From NCBI GenBank assembly GCA_017744935.1, contig JAGIAI010000007.1, positions 1 through 64,000 of the forward strand: a DNA stretch of 64,000 bases. Direction: 5' to 3'. Under the pieces are notes generated by a model that was not told where the DNA came from, ran no database searches, and saw only the letters and a program-made list of their open reading frames with translations. Source of the DNA: Variovorax sp. (GTDB lineage Bacteria > Pseudomonadota > Gammaproteobacteria > Burkholderiales > Burkholderiaceae_C). Numbering within the stretch: the stretch's first letter is position 1; each line of letters starts with the position of its first letter. Both the position numbers and the translations under genes were made by a program. This document shows, in pieces, positions 27,736 through 35,995 of this stretch.

Positions 27736-29137
27736 GCGCCGCATCGCACTGCTGGCCGCCTGCTGCGTGCTGGCCGCATGCAACCACGCGCCGACCTACC
27801 AGCAGCCGGAATTGCCTGTGGCCGAACGCTTCGACACGGCCGAGGTGCCAGGCGGGCAACTGGCTTCCGAGATCGGCTGGGAGCGCTTCTTCGGCGACCC
27901 GCAGCTCAAGTTCCTGATCAAGGTCGCGCTCGCCAACAACCGCGACCTTGCCGCATCGGTCGCGCGCATCGAGCAGGCGCGTGCGCAATACCGCATCCAG
28001 AGCGCGGCGCGGCTGCCGCAGGTGAACGCCACCGCCGGTGCATCGCGCACGCAGGCGCCTTTGAGCCAGTTGGAGCCCGAGCTGCCGCCCAACGATGCGA
28101 CCTTCATCTTCAATCAGTACAACGTGCAGGCCGCGATGGCCTCCTACGAGCTCGACTTCTGGGGCCGGGTCGCCAACTTCAGCGAAGCCGCTCGCCGAAG
28201 GTATCTGGCAACGTTGGAGGGCGATCGCGCGTTCAGGCTCTCGCTGATCGCCAGCGTCGCGGCGGCCTACTACTCGATCCGCGCCGGCGAAGAGGGCATC
28301 GAGCTTGCCGACCACACGGTCTCGGCGCGGGAATACGCACTGGAGATCGCCAAGCTGCGCCTCGAGGCGGGGGTGACCTCGACGGTCGACCACGATCAGG
28401 CGGCGATCCTGGTGACGCAGGCCCAGACGCAGCTCGCCGAGCTACAGCGGTCGACCGAGCAGCGGCGCGCCCAGTTGAGCGTGCTCGTCGGCGGTCCGGT
28501 GAAGGGCCCGCTGCCGACCGCGCGGGCCATCGAGGACCCGGGCCAGTTCGCGAACCTCGATGCCGGCCTGCCTTCGGACCTGCTCGTGAGCCGGCCGGAC
28601 ATCCTGCAGGCCGAGCAGCAGCTTCGCGCATCCAACGCGGACATCGGCGCGGCGCGGGCCGCCTACTTCCCGCGCATCGCACTGACCGGCAACTTCGGCT
28701 ACGCGTCGCCGGAGCTCGGTGATCTTTTCAGGAGCGGCAGCCAGGCGTGGTCCGTCGGCGGCCTCGTGAGCCTGCCGATCTTCGACGCGGGGCTGAGGCA
28801 GGCGCAGCTCGGCGTGGCACAGGCGCGGCGCGACGAACTGGTCGCCGTCTACCAGCGCACGGTGCAGACGGCATTCAGCGAAGTCTCCGAGGCGCTGATC
28901 GGGCGGCGGCGCTACCAGGAACAGATCGTCGCGCAGGAAGCCGCGGTCAAGTCGCAGCAGCGGCTGGCAGAAGTCGCCGAGCTGCGCTACGAGAACGGCA
29001 TCTCTATCTACCTCGAAGTGGTGGATGCGCGGCGGAATCTCTTTTCCGCCGAACAGCAGTTGATCCAGCTTCGCGCGACGGCGCTGCAGAACGGGGTGGC
29101 GCTCTACGTGGCGTTGGGCGGCGGGCTACACCCCTGA
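27728..29137 (+). CDS. RND efflux outer-membrane channel lipoprotein (OprM/NodT family)
   Basis: 469 residues. Lipoprotein signal MHKRRIALLAACCVLAAC, with the acylated Cys followed by NHAPTY. The two repeated outer-membrane-efflux domains are visible: WERFFGDPQLKFLIKVALANNRDL in the first, and SRPDILQAEQQLRASNADIGAARAAYFPRI, typical of the second. It forms the trimeric alpha-barrel/beta-barrel exit duct. The start overlaps the pump gene by 8 bases, so it is the last gene of the efflux operon. Convergent with a small gene after 9 bases, with no obvious T-rich terminator between them. Confidence 0.93.
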   Translation: MHKRRIALLAACCVLAACNHAPTYQQPELPVAERFDTAEVPGGQLASEIGWERFFGDPQLKFLIKVALANNRDLAASVARIEQARAQYRIQSAARLPQVNATAGASRTQAPLSQLEPELPPNDATFIFNQYNVQAAMASYELDFWGRVANFSEAARRRYLATLEGDRAFRLSLIASVAAAYYSIRAGEEGIELADHTVSAREYALEIAKLRLEAGVTSTVDHDQAAILVTQAQTQLAELQRSTEQRRAQLSVLVGGPVKGPLPTARAIEDPGQFANLDAGLPSDLLVSRPDILQAEQQLRASNADIGAARAAYFPRIALTGNFGYASPELGDLFRSGSQAWSVGGLVSLPIFDAGLRQAQLGVAQARRDELVAVYQRTVQTAFSEVSEALIGRRRYQEQIVAQEAAVKSQQRLAEVAELRYENGISIYLEVVDARRNLFSAEQQLIQLRATALQNGVALYVALGGGLHP

Positions 29138-29146
29138 GCCAATCGT

Positions 29147-29362
29147 TCAGGCCGGCTGCAGCTCGATCGACCCCTGCTGGATGTAGCGCTCGTAGTCTTC
29201 GAGCGGAATCGCGGCGATCTGCGCGCTGCGTCCTTCGCCCCAGCTCAGCACCGCGCTGTCTGGGTTCAGCTGGACCTCCAACGGTCCTTCCGGGATCGCG
29301 ATCAGGGGCCCGTCGCCGGCCCTGTACTCGACGGTTCCCTTCACTCGTGCATTCGCGGCCAT
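29147..29362 (-). CDS. Small conserved-looking protein of unknown function
   Basis: 71 residues from ATG 29362, chosen because GGAGATC precedes it; the longer frame to 29431 lacks such a site. Sequence features: a beta-rich start (VKGTVEYRAGDGPLIAIPEGPLEVQLN), a single Trp, and IPLEDYERYIQQGSIEL near the end. No signal peptide or membrane segment. It lies at the 3' side of the polyamine transport operon on the same strand, 58 bases after potI, and could be its last gene or independent. No function proposed. Confidence 0.6.
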   Translation of the reverse strand: MAANARVKGTVEYRAGDGPLIAIPEGPLEVQLNPDSAVLSWGEGRSAQIAAIPLEDYERYIQQGSIELQPA

Positions 29363-29420
29363 GCTGATCTCCGTGCGGTCTGCATGCTGCTGAGCGTAGG
29401 GCAGGGCGTGGCGGCGGCCG

Positions 29421-30287
29421 TCATCCGACATCGGATGCCCCTGTAGGCGAGTGTGCTTTCGGTGCCCCTGTCTCCCTGAAGCGTCGGCGCTCGCGCGCGG
29501 CGATCCAGTAGCTGGTGAGCAGGACGAAGACGCCGACGACGGCGACCACGACGGTCGCCAGCGCGTTGACTGTGGGGTCCAGCCCCAGCCGTGCGCGCGA
29601 GAAGATCACCAGCGGCAGCGTCGTCGAGCCTGGGCCCGAGAGGAAGGCGGACATCACCACGTCGTCCAGCGACAGCGTGAAGGTCAGCAGCCACGCTGCC
29701 GCCATCGACTGCGCAATCATGGGCAGCGTGACCAGAAAGAACACTTCGAGCGGGCGGGCGCCCAGGTCCTGCGCGGCTTCCTCGTACTGCGGATTCAGGT
29801 CGCGCAGGCGTGCGCTGATCACCACGGTGGCGTAGGCGAGGCCGACCAGCAGGTGGCCCAGCCAGATCGTCACGAGTCCGCGTTCCGGAACGCCGAGCCA
29901 TCGCTGGACCAGCACGAGCATCAGCAGCAGCGACAGGCCGACGATTACTTCCGGCATCACGAGCGGGGCGCTGACCATGGCCGAGAACAGCACGCGCCCC
30001 TTGAAGCGCGGGAAGCGTTGCAGCGCAAAGGCGGCGAGCGTACCCAGGACGATGGAACCGGTGGCGGTGCCCGCCGCCACGCGCAGCGAGAGGAAGAGGC
30101 CCTCCCGGATCGCATCGTCCGCCATCAGCTTGCGATACCAGCGCAAGCTGAATCCCGCCCACACATTCGGCACCGGCGAATCGGTGAAGCTGAAGACGGT
30201 CAGCGAGACGATCGGCAGATAGAGGAAGGCAAACCCGAGCGTCAGCCACACGTGGCTGGACCAACGGGCGGTGCGTGTCGCGATCAT
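29421..30287 (-). CDS. potI: Polyamine ABC transporter permease (PotI/PotC type)
   Basis: 288 residues with about six membrane helices. The EAA loop that docks on the ATPase reads YEEAAQDLGARPLEVFFLVTLPMI, the classic EAA---G pattern. Family landmarks at the start (FLYLPIVSLTVFSFTDS) and at ISARLRDLNPQ match PotC/PotI. Forms the membrane channel with PotH for putrescine/spermidine-type substrates. The ATG overlaps the potH stop. Last recognised gene of the potFGHI-like operon. Confidence 0.92.
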   Translation of the reverse strand: MIATRTARWSSHVWLTLGFAFLYLPIVSLTVFSFTDSPVPNVWAGFSLRWYRKLMADDAIREGLFLSLRVAAGTATGSIVLGTLAAFALQRFPRFKGRVLFSAMVSAPLVMPEVIVGLSLLLMLVLVQRWLGVPERGLVTIWLGHLLVGLAYATVVISARLRDLNPQYEEAAQDLGARPLEVFFLVTLPMIAQSMAAAWLLTFTLSLDDVVMSAFLSGPGSTTLPLVIFSRARLGLDPTVNALATVVVAVVGVFVLLTSYWIAARERRRFRETGAPKAHSPTGASDVG

Positions 30288-31162
30288 CGGGCCGCCGCTT
30301 TCGCCTGGCTGTCGTTGAAGATCGCGAGCGGGACGATGATCAGCAGCACCATCGTCACCGCAATGCTGGAGGCCATCGGCCAGTCGTTGTTGGAGAAGAA
30401 CTCGTCCCACAGCACCCGGCCGATCATGAGCGTCTCGGGGCCGCCGAGCAGCTCGGGGATGACGTATTCGCCCACGCACGGGATGAAGACGAGCATCGAC
30501 CCCGCCAGGATGCCGGCCCTGGACATCGGCACCGTGATTCGCCAGAACGCCTGCCACGGCGTGGCGCCGAGGTCCTGCGCTGCTTCGAGCAACCGCAGGT
30601 CCAGCTTGGCGAGCGTGCCGTACAGCGGCAGCACCATGAACGGCAGGTAGGTATAGACCATGCCGAGGATGAGCGAGAAGGGTGTGTACATGAACTGCCC
30701 CGGCGCCGAGATGAGGCCCAATGGAAGCAGCAACTGGTCGGCATGCACCTGGCTGAGCAGCCGGCCGACCCAGCCGGTCTCCGCGTCCAGCAGGCCCTTC
30801 CAGGCATAGACGCGCAGCAGGAAACTGGTCCAGAAGGGCAGCATCACGCCCATCAGCAGCAGAGGCTGCGCAGCGGCCGATGCGCGCGCCATGAAGTAAG
30901 CGAAGGGATAGCCGATGAACAGGCAGATCAGCGTCGTGATGCCCGCGTACATCAGTGAGTGCGCGTAGGTCGAGAGATAGATCTCGTCACTGAAGAGCGT
31001 TGCGTAGCTGCCCAGGTGGAAGCCGGCCGTCTTCGCGCCTTCCATCTCGGCAAAGCTGATGCGCAGCACGATCAGGAAGGGAAGCAGGAAGAAGACGAGC
31101 AGCCAGAGGTAGGGCGCGCCGATCACGACATGCCGGGCTTTGAAAGCGAGAGGCGTCTTCAC
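30284..31162 (-). CDS. potH: Polyamine ABC transporter permease (PotH/PotB type)
   Basis: 292 residues from GTG 31162, which overlaps the potG stop as GTGA; the frame is open to 31195, inside potG. Six membrane helices, with LWLLVFFLLPFLIVLRISF at the start and LPFWTSFLLRVYAWKGLL as the typical PotB/PotH segment. The EAA loop reads LLEAAQDLGATPWQAFWRITVPMS. Pairs with PotI in the inner membrane. CVGEYVIPELLGG is also characteristic of the polyamine group. Confidence 0.92.
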   Translation of the reverse strand: MKTPLAFKARHVVIGAPYLWLLVFFLLPFLIVLRISFAEMEGAKTAGFHLGSYATLFSDEIYLSTYAHSLMYAGITTLICLFIGYPFAYFMARASAAAQPLLLMGVMLPFWTSFLLRVYAWKGLLDAETGWVGRLLSQVHADQLLLPLGLISAPGQFMYTPFSLILGMVYTYLPFMVLPLYGTLAKLDLRLLEAAQDLGATPWQAFWRITVPMSRAGILAGSMLVFIPCVGEYVIPELLGGPETLMIGRVLWDEFFSNNDWPMASSIAVTMVLLIIVPLAIFNDSQAKAAAR

Positions 31163-32244
31163 TCGGTCAGCACGACCTGCGAGGTCGGCAGCCATTGCGC
31201 CCAGACGGCATCGCCCTCGGCCGGCGCCTTGTCGACCGAATGGCTGCCGACGTGGACCTTCAGGCTCGCGCCGCTCGGCAACCCCAGGTGATAGAGCGTG
31301 TAGTCGCCGAAGTACGACTGGGCCGTGACCACGCCTTTCACCTGATTGGCGTCGCCGGTGGGCTTCTCATGTGTGAGGCGGATTTTTTCCGGCCGGATCG
31401 CCACGGTGACCGGCTGGCCCTGTCGGCTCGCGACCCCGTGCCCGACGTGGTGCAGGACATCGGCGCATCGGATCTCGGCACACCCCGGCTCGGTCGCGAC
31501 GACCGTACCTTCCATCAGGTTGATGCTGCCCACGAAATCCGCGACGAAGCGCGTCGCGGGCATTTCGTAGACCTCGGCCGGACTGCCGACCTGCACGAAG
31601 CACCCCTCGCTCATCACGGCCATGCGCGAGGCCATCGTCATCGCTTCTTCCTGGTCATGCGTGACCACCACGCAGGTCACGCCGACCTGCCGGATGATGT
31701 TGACAAGTTCGATCCGGGTGGCTTCGCGCAGCTTGCGGTCCAGCGCGCCGAGCGGCTCGTCGAGCAGCAAAAGCTTCGGACGCTTGGCCAGACTGCGCGC
31801 GAGCGCCACGCGCTGTTGCTGGCCGCCGGAAAGCTGATGCGGTTTCCGGCGGGCGAGGGGAGCGAGCTGCACCAGCCGCAGCATCTCCTCGACGCGCGTG
31901 GCGATCTCGGCCTTGGGCCGCCGGTCGCGGCGCAGGCCGAACGCGACGTTGTCCCACACGCTCAGATGCGGAAAGAGCGCGTAGGACTGGAACATCATGT
32001 TGATCGGCCGTTCGTACGGCGGCCGGCCCGCGAGGTCTTCGCCGTCGAGCACGACGCGCCCCGACGTCGGCATCTCGAAGCCCGCGAGCACCCGCAGCAA
32101 CGTCGTCTTGCCGCAGCCGGACGAACCCAGCAGCGCAAAGATCTCACCGCGCGCGATGTCCAGGCTGACCTGGTCGACCGCGCGAAAGTCACCGAAGTCC
32201 TTGGTGACCGATTCGATGCGCAGGAAGCCGGTGTCTTCCGCCAT
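31159..32244 (-). CDS. potG: Polyamine ABC transporter ATP-binding protein
   Basis: 361 residues from ATG 32244; a GTG at 32250 would overlap the potF stop (GTGA) and is the alternative. Walker A is GSSGCGKTT, the Q-loop lies in MMFQSYALFPHLSVWDNV, the signature is LSGGQQQRVALARS, Walker B LLLLDEPLGALD, and the switch His sits in VVVTHDQEEA. The C-terminal TOBE domain (VTVAIRPEKIRL) is typical of the PotA/PotG group. It powers import through PotH and PotI. Full length and intact. Confidence 0.93.
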   Translation of the reverse strand: MAEDTGFLRIESVTKDFGDFRAVDQVSLDIARGEIFALLGSSGCGKTTLLRVLAGFEMPTSGRVVLDGEDLAGRPPYERPINMMFQSYALFPHLSVWDNVAFGLRRDRRPKAEIATRVEEMLRLVQLAPLARRKPHQLSGGQQQRVALARSLAKRPKLLLLDEPLGALDRKLREATRIELVNIIRQVGVTCVVVTHDQEEAMTMASRMAVMSEGCFVQVGSPAEVYEMPATRFVADFVGSINLMEGTVVATEPGCAEIRCADVLHHVGHGVASRQGQPVTVAIRPEKIRLTHEKPTGDANQVKGVVTAQSYFGDYTLYHLGLPSGASLKVHVGSHSVDKAPAEGDAVWAQWLPTSQVVLTE

Positions 32245-32246
32245 CG

Positions 32247-33371
32247 TCACCGGTTGGCCTTGAAGTTGGTGAAGGTCCGCGTGACGAGGCGCAGCGTGGC
32301 CTGGTCAGGCGTGTCGGGGGCGATCATCCCGGCGAGCGCGGTGGCGTCGGGGAAGACCGCCTTGTCTTTCGCCAGCGCCGGGTCGACGAGCTTCATCGCG
32401 GCCTTGTTGGGGTTCGCATAGAACACCTTGTTGGTCAACGAGGCATCGACTTCCGGCCGCAGGATGTAGTTGATCCACTTGTAGGCGTTCTCCTTGTGCT
32501 TCGCGTCCTTGGGAATCGCCATCGTGTCGAAGAAGAGCAACCCGCCCATCTTCGGCAGCAGCACCTGGAGGTCCTGCGGGGTGTGCGCCTTGCTCGACTT
32601 GTCCTTGGCGATCATGATGTCGCCCGACCAGCCGATCACCGCGCAGAGCTGGCCCTTCGCCATCTGGTCGATATAGTCCGAGCCCGAACCGGAGAAGCGG
32701 GTCACGTAGGGGCGCACGGCCTTGAGCATGTCGCCGGCAGCCTTGTAGTCCATCGGGTCCTTGCTGCGCGGGTCCTTGCCGAGGTACTTGAGCGCGATGG
32801 GCAGGATCTCCGAGGGCGTGTCGAGGAAGGAGACGCCGCAACTCTTCAGCTTCGAGATGTACTCGGGCTTGAAGACGAGGTCCCAGGCGTTGTCCGGCAT
32901 GGGCAGGCCGGCCAGCGCCTTCTTCGCCTTGTCGGCGTTGATGCCCACCGTGGTGTAGCCCCAGAGCCAGTCGACGAGGTAGTCGTTGCCCGGGTCCATC
33001 TTCGCGAGCTGCGCCTGGATAGCCGGGTCAAGGTTCGCGAGATTCGGGATCTTCGACTTGTCGAGTTTCTGCAGGAGCCCCGCCTGGATCTGCATCTTCG
33101 CGAAGTGCGAGCCGGGGACGACCACGTCATAGCCGGACATGCCGGCGACCAGCTTGGCGTGCAGGGCTTCGTTGCTGTCGAACAGGTCGTAGCGGACCTT
33201 GATGCCGGTCTCTTTCTCGAAGTTCTTGATCGTGTCGTCGGCGATGTAGTCGCCCCAGTTGTAGACGTTGAGCACCTGTTCCTCGTCGTCCGCCCGCGCC
33301 GGAGCGGCTGCCAGCGCGGCGAAGGCCAGGAATGCATGAAGGATCGCGGAGCGAAGCAGCCATGGTTTCAT
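32247..33371 (-). CDS. potF: Polyamine-binding periplasmic protein
   Basis: 374 residues, ATG 33371 with AGGGAG upstream. The signal peptide ends near APARA. The mature N-terminus (VLNVYNWGDYIADDTIKNFEKETG) is the hallmark of PotD/PotF proteins, with SGYDVVVPGSHFAKMQIQAGLLQKLDKSKIPN and LVDWLWGYTTVGIN as further family blocks. It delivers putrescine-like polyamines to the PotGHI complex. The gene order (binding protein, ATPase, two permeases) matches E. coli potFGHI. Transcribed divergently from the dehydrogenase gene at 33557. Confidence 0.93.
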   Translation of the reverse strand: MKPWLLRSAILHAFLAFAALAAAPARADDEEQVLNVYNWGDYIADDTIKNFEKETGIKVRYDLFDSNEALHAKLVAGMSGYDVVVPGSHFAKMQIQAGLLQKLDKSKIPNLANLDPAIQAQLAKMDPGNDYLVDWLWGYTTVGINADKAKKALAGLPMPDNAWDLVFKPEYISKLKSCGVSFLDTPSEILPIALKYLGKDPRSKDPMDYKAAGDMLKAVRPYVTRFSGSGSDYIDQMAKGQLCAVIGWSGDIMIAKDKSSKAHTPQDLQVLLPKMGGLLFFDTMAIPKDAKHKENAYKWINYILRPEVDASLTNKVFYANPNKAAMKLVDPALAKDKAVFPDATALAGMIAPDTPDQATLRLVTRTFTNFKANR

Positions 33372-33463
33372 CTCGGGACTCCCTATGGAACGGACGACCA
33401 CCCTGACTGACGGTGACCCGTCCGGTGCCCCCGGAGTTCCGGCCGCCGGGCGGAACCGCCCAG

Positions 33464-33486
33464 AAAAAAAGGCCGGCATTGCCGGG
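33464..33486 (-). terminator. Weak intrinsic terminator reading leftward
   Basis: On the minus strand a CCGGC-AAT-GCCGG hairpin (33473-33485) is followed by a run of seven T (33464-33470). It lies in the 185-base gap between potF and the divergent dehydrogenase gene. It could stop leftward antisense transcription coming from the long eCIS/ATP-grasp operon before it enters potF. The stem is only 5 bp, so strength is doubtful. The rest of the gap shows no clear promoter to the eye. Confidence 0.4.
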
Positions 33487-33556
33487 CTCCCGCTTGTGCG
33501 GCGACCTTTGCCCCGATCCACAATACCCGACGACAACGATCCTGAAAGGTGAATCA

Positions 33557-34426
33557 ATGAAGAGCATCGGCATGGTGGGCATCGGCATGATGGGCCACGG
33601 CATCGCAAGCAACATCGTCAAGCGGCACTTCAGGCTCGGCGTGTTCGAGCACCCGGGCAACCAGCCGCTGGACAGCCTCAAGGCTGCGGGCGCCACCACC
33701 TACACGAGCCTGAAGGAACTGGCTGCGAACGCCGATGCCATCATCCTGGTGCTCACCGGATCGCCGCAGGTGGAAGCGGTATTGCAGGGCCCGGGCGGCA
33801 TCCTCGAAGGCCTCAAGCCGGGCACGGTGGTGATCGACTGCTCGACCGCGATCCCCTCGTCGAGCACGCGCATGGCAAAGGCGGTCGAAGCCGCCGGTGG
33901 TCGCTTTCTCGACAGCCCCATGACCCGCACGCCCAAGGAAGCCGCCGAGGGCCGCCTGAACCTTCTGGTCGGCGGCGATGCCGGGCTGCTGGAGGAATGC
34001 CGGCCGCTATTGAAGTGCTTTGCCGAGAACATCACGCACGTGGGGCCGGTCGGCGCGGGCCACAGCATGAAGCTGCTGCACAACTACGTGTCGCTCGGCA
34101 TGGTCACACTGCTGTCGGAGGCCGCCGCCTGCGCGCAGCGCAACGGCGTTGCGCCCGACGCGTTCGTCGACGTGCTTGCAAAGGGCGGCGGCGGCGGCAT
34201 CGCGCTGGAGCGGCTGAAGCCTTTCCTGCTGAGCGGGGATGTGTCCGGTCTGCGCTTCTCCGTCGCCAACGCGCGCAAGGACCTGGACTACTACAACACC
34301 ATGGCCGCGGATGCCGGCACGCACAAGGCGATCGCCGAGGCTGTGCTGTCGACGCTTGAGCAGGCACTCGCGCGGGCGCCTGAGGCGCTGGTGCCGGAGT
34401 TGCCGTCGATCCTCAACCGTCGCTGA
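33557..34426 (+). CDS. NAD(P)-dependent beta-hydroxyacid dehydrogenase (HIBADH/tartronate semialdehyde reductase type)
   Basis: 289 residues, ATG 33557 with AAAGGTGA upstream. The N-terminal Rossmann motif is MVGIGMMGHGIASN. The substrate-binding block (FLDSPMTRTPKEAAEGRLNLLVGGD) and the catalytic helix with Lys172 (GAGHSMKLLHNY) place it in the beta-hydroxyacid dehydrogenase family, which reduces or oxidises small 3-hydroxy acids. The MTRTPKEA form (usually VSGGxxGA) is atypical, so the substrate is open. It overlaps the converging ATP-grasp gene by 14 bases at the 3' end. Divergent from the polyamine operon, which may share its regulation. Confidence 0.85.
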   Translation: MKSIGMVGIGMMGHGIASNIVKRHFRLGVFEHPGNQPLDSLKAAGATTYTSLKELAANADAIILVLTGSPQVEAVLQGPGGILEGLKPGTVVIDCSTAIPSSSTRMAKAVEAAGGRFLDSPMTRTPKEAAEGRLNLLVGGDAGLLEECRPLLKCFAENITHVGPVGAGHSMKLLHNYVSLGMVTLLSEAAACAQRNGVAPDAFVDVLAKGGGGGIALERLKPFLLSGDVSGLRFSVANARKDLDYYNTMAADAGTHKAIAEAVLSTLEQALARAPEALVPELPSILNRR

Positions 34427-35294
34427 GCAAGCGCGCCGTTGCGCGCGCCAGCGGCGCTTCATCCTCGTCGTCGTAGAAGGTGAACCCCGGCGAGGGATTG
34501 ACTTCGAAACAGACCCAGTCGCCCCGCGGGTTGCGGCGCAGGTCGATCCCGGCCATCACGAGGCCCAGCGAAGTACTCAGTGCGCGCAGTCGGGGTGCGA
34601 GATCGTCAGGCACCTGCCAGGGCCGCAACCGGACGCCAGCGGCGCCGGCATAGCGGTAGTCGTCGGCCTCCGAATCGATCGCATGGCCGCGGATCTCGTT
34701 GCCGATCACGTGCACCCGGTAGTCGGTCCCGGCCACGTATTCCTGGAACTGGGTCGGGCAGGTGGGCAGATGCGCAAGCCGATCCGCCTCGTCCGCCGAG
34801 AGCCGCGAGACGATGCTGCGCACGCCGCTGCAGGATTTGTAGATGACGTTGCCATGGCGCTTCCAGAACCGGCGGAGCGCATCTGCATCGTTCGTCACGA
34901 GCGTGTCGGGCACCGCGAAACCGGCTTGCGCGATCAGTGCCGCCTGGTAGGGCTTGGAACTGTTCGATCCCATCGCAGAGAGCCGGTTGACGACGAGCGC
35001 CGGCGTCATTTCGAGCCAGCAGCCAAGCGCCTCGTCGATCGCGGCCGCATGCTCGTTGCGCGCCGAGTCCTGCGGCCTCGCGTAGGCCGACCGGATGCGG
35101 TCCAGTTCGCAGCGTTGGTCGCCAACCTGGATCCAGCCGGTAGGAACACCGTCGAGCTCGATGCCTATCGACGTTTCTTCAAGGCGCGTCTGGTCGACGA
35201 GGAACATCGGCGTCCCGAGCCGGCTCAGCGCCGTGCAGACCGCGGCGATGGGCAGATCGAGTGGGGAGCCCCACAAGAGAACCGGGCCGCTCAT
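34413..35294 (-). CDS. RimK-like ATP-grasp ligase
   Basis: 293 residues from ATG 35294, which overlaps the preceding stop (ATGA); an ATG at 35303 is possible. ATP-grasp features: VIYKSCSG (ATP-binding Lys), TQFQEYVAGTDYRVHVIGNEI, and near the C-terminus AGIDLRRNP followed by VCFEVNPSPGF with the metal-binding E-x-N. These enzymes activate a carboxylate as acyl phosphate and join it to an amine or thiol; RimK and the graspetide ligases act on proteins or peptides. The last gene of the eCIS operon, coupled to its partner and to DUF6519, so a particle protein or an unseen peptide is the likely substrate (inference). Overlaps the converging dehydrogenase gene. Confidence 0.8.
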   Translation of the reverse strand: MSGPVLLWGSPLDLPIAAVCTALSRLGTPMFLVDQTRLEETSIGIELDGVPTGWIQVGDQRCELDRIRSAYARPQDSARNEHAAAIDEALGCWLEMTPALVVNRLSAMGSNSSKPYQAALIAQAGFAVPDTLVTNDADALRRFWKRHGNVIYKSCSGVRSIVSRLSADEADRLAHLPTCPTQFQEYVAGTDYRVHVIGNEIRGHAIDSEADDYRYAGAAGVRLRPWQVPDDLAPRLRALSTSLGLVMAGIDLRRNPRGDWVCFEVNPSPGFTFYDDEDEAPLARATARLLSDG

Positions 35295-35995
35295 GGCATG
35301 CATTCCATCAAGGCCTCGCCGATGGCTTCATCGGAGAGGTCGGGCCAGCGATCGGCGCCGACGAAGCGTGCGTCGCCGTCCTTCGCATCGAAGAGCACGC
35401 CGAGCATCGCCATGCCAGCACCGTCGGCCAGACGCCGCGCGTGGGCTCGCAGTCGCGGATGCCCCTGGCCGACGATCGTCGGGCCGATGACGTCGAAGCG
35501 GACGCAGCCCTCCGGCAGCGTTTGCGGGGTCGGCAAGGGTGAACCGGCTCGCAACTCGCGCCGGACCGGGACCGCAGGAACGTCCAGGTCGAAGGCCAGC
35601 TTTGCCCACTGTTCCCGGGTCCACGCCGGGCCCGAAAGCGATGGCACGAAAGGGCGGTTCATGACCGGGCACGACAGCGCCGACAGCCAGGCACCGAGGA
35701 AGGCAGTCATCTCGCTCGCCACGTAGTTTCGATCGGCCTCTGCCACATGCGGAAGCTGCGTCGGCACGATGGCTCCGAGCCGGGTGATGATGCCGCGAAG
35801 CATCGACGCGGGAAGCGCTCGGCCCTCCACCGTAGCGACGGAAGCGGCCGGATCTCCCACGCGATGGCACCAGCCCGCGCACGAGAGATCCGAGGGCTTC
35901 AGCAGGCGCGCCCCATCCTTGCCGTGGCGCGCGACGAAGGCCTGCGCCGCAACATCCTGCTCGTCGGCGAGCACGAGCAGGGGCCGCTCAGCCAC
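35291..35995 (-). CDS. Partner protein of the ATP-grasp ligase, probable pre-ATP-grasp domain
   Basis: 234 residues from GTG 35995, overlapping the DUF6519 stop by 8 bases. The sequence looks like the N-terminal half of a two-domain ATP-grasp enzyme: an alternating beta/alpha start (PLLVLADEQDV), RGIITRLGAIVPTQLP, ADRNYVASEMTAFLGAWLSAL, CPVMNRPFVPSLSGPAWTREQW. The last third adds DVIGPTIVGQG and a Cys. It contains no ATP-binding Lys or E-x-N motif of its own. It probably forms a heterodimer with the ligase encoded next, or presents the substrate. No named family could be assigned with confidence. Confidence 0.6.
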   Translation of the reverse strand: MAERPLLVLADEQDVAAQAFVARHGKDGARLLKPSDLSCAGWCHRVGDPAASVATVEGRALPASMLRGIITRLGAIVPTQLPHVAEADRNYVASEMTAFLGAWLSALSCPVMNRPFVPSLSGPAWTREQWAKLAFDLDVPAVPVRRELRAGSPLPTPQTLPEGCVRFDVIGPTIVGQGHPRLRAHARRLADGAGMAMLGVLFDAKDGDARFVGADRWPDLSDEAIGEALMECMP

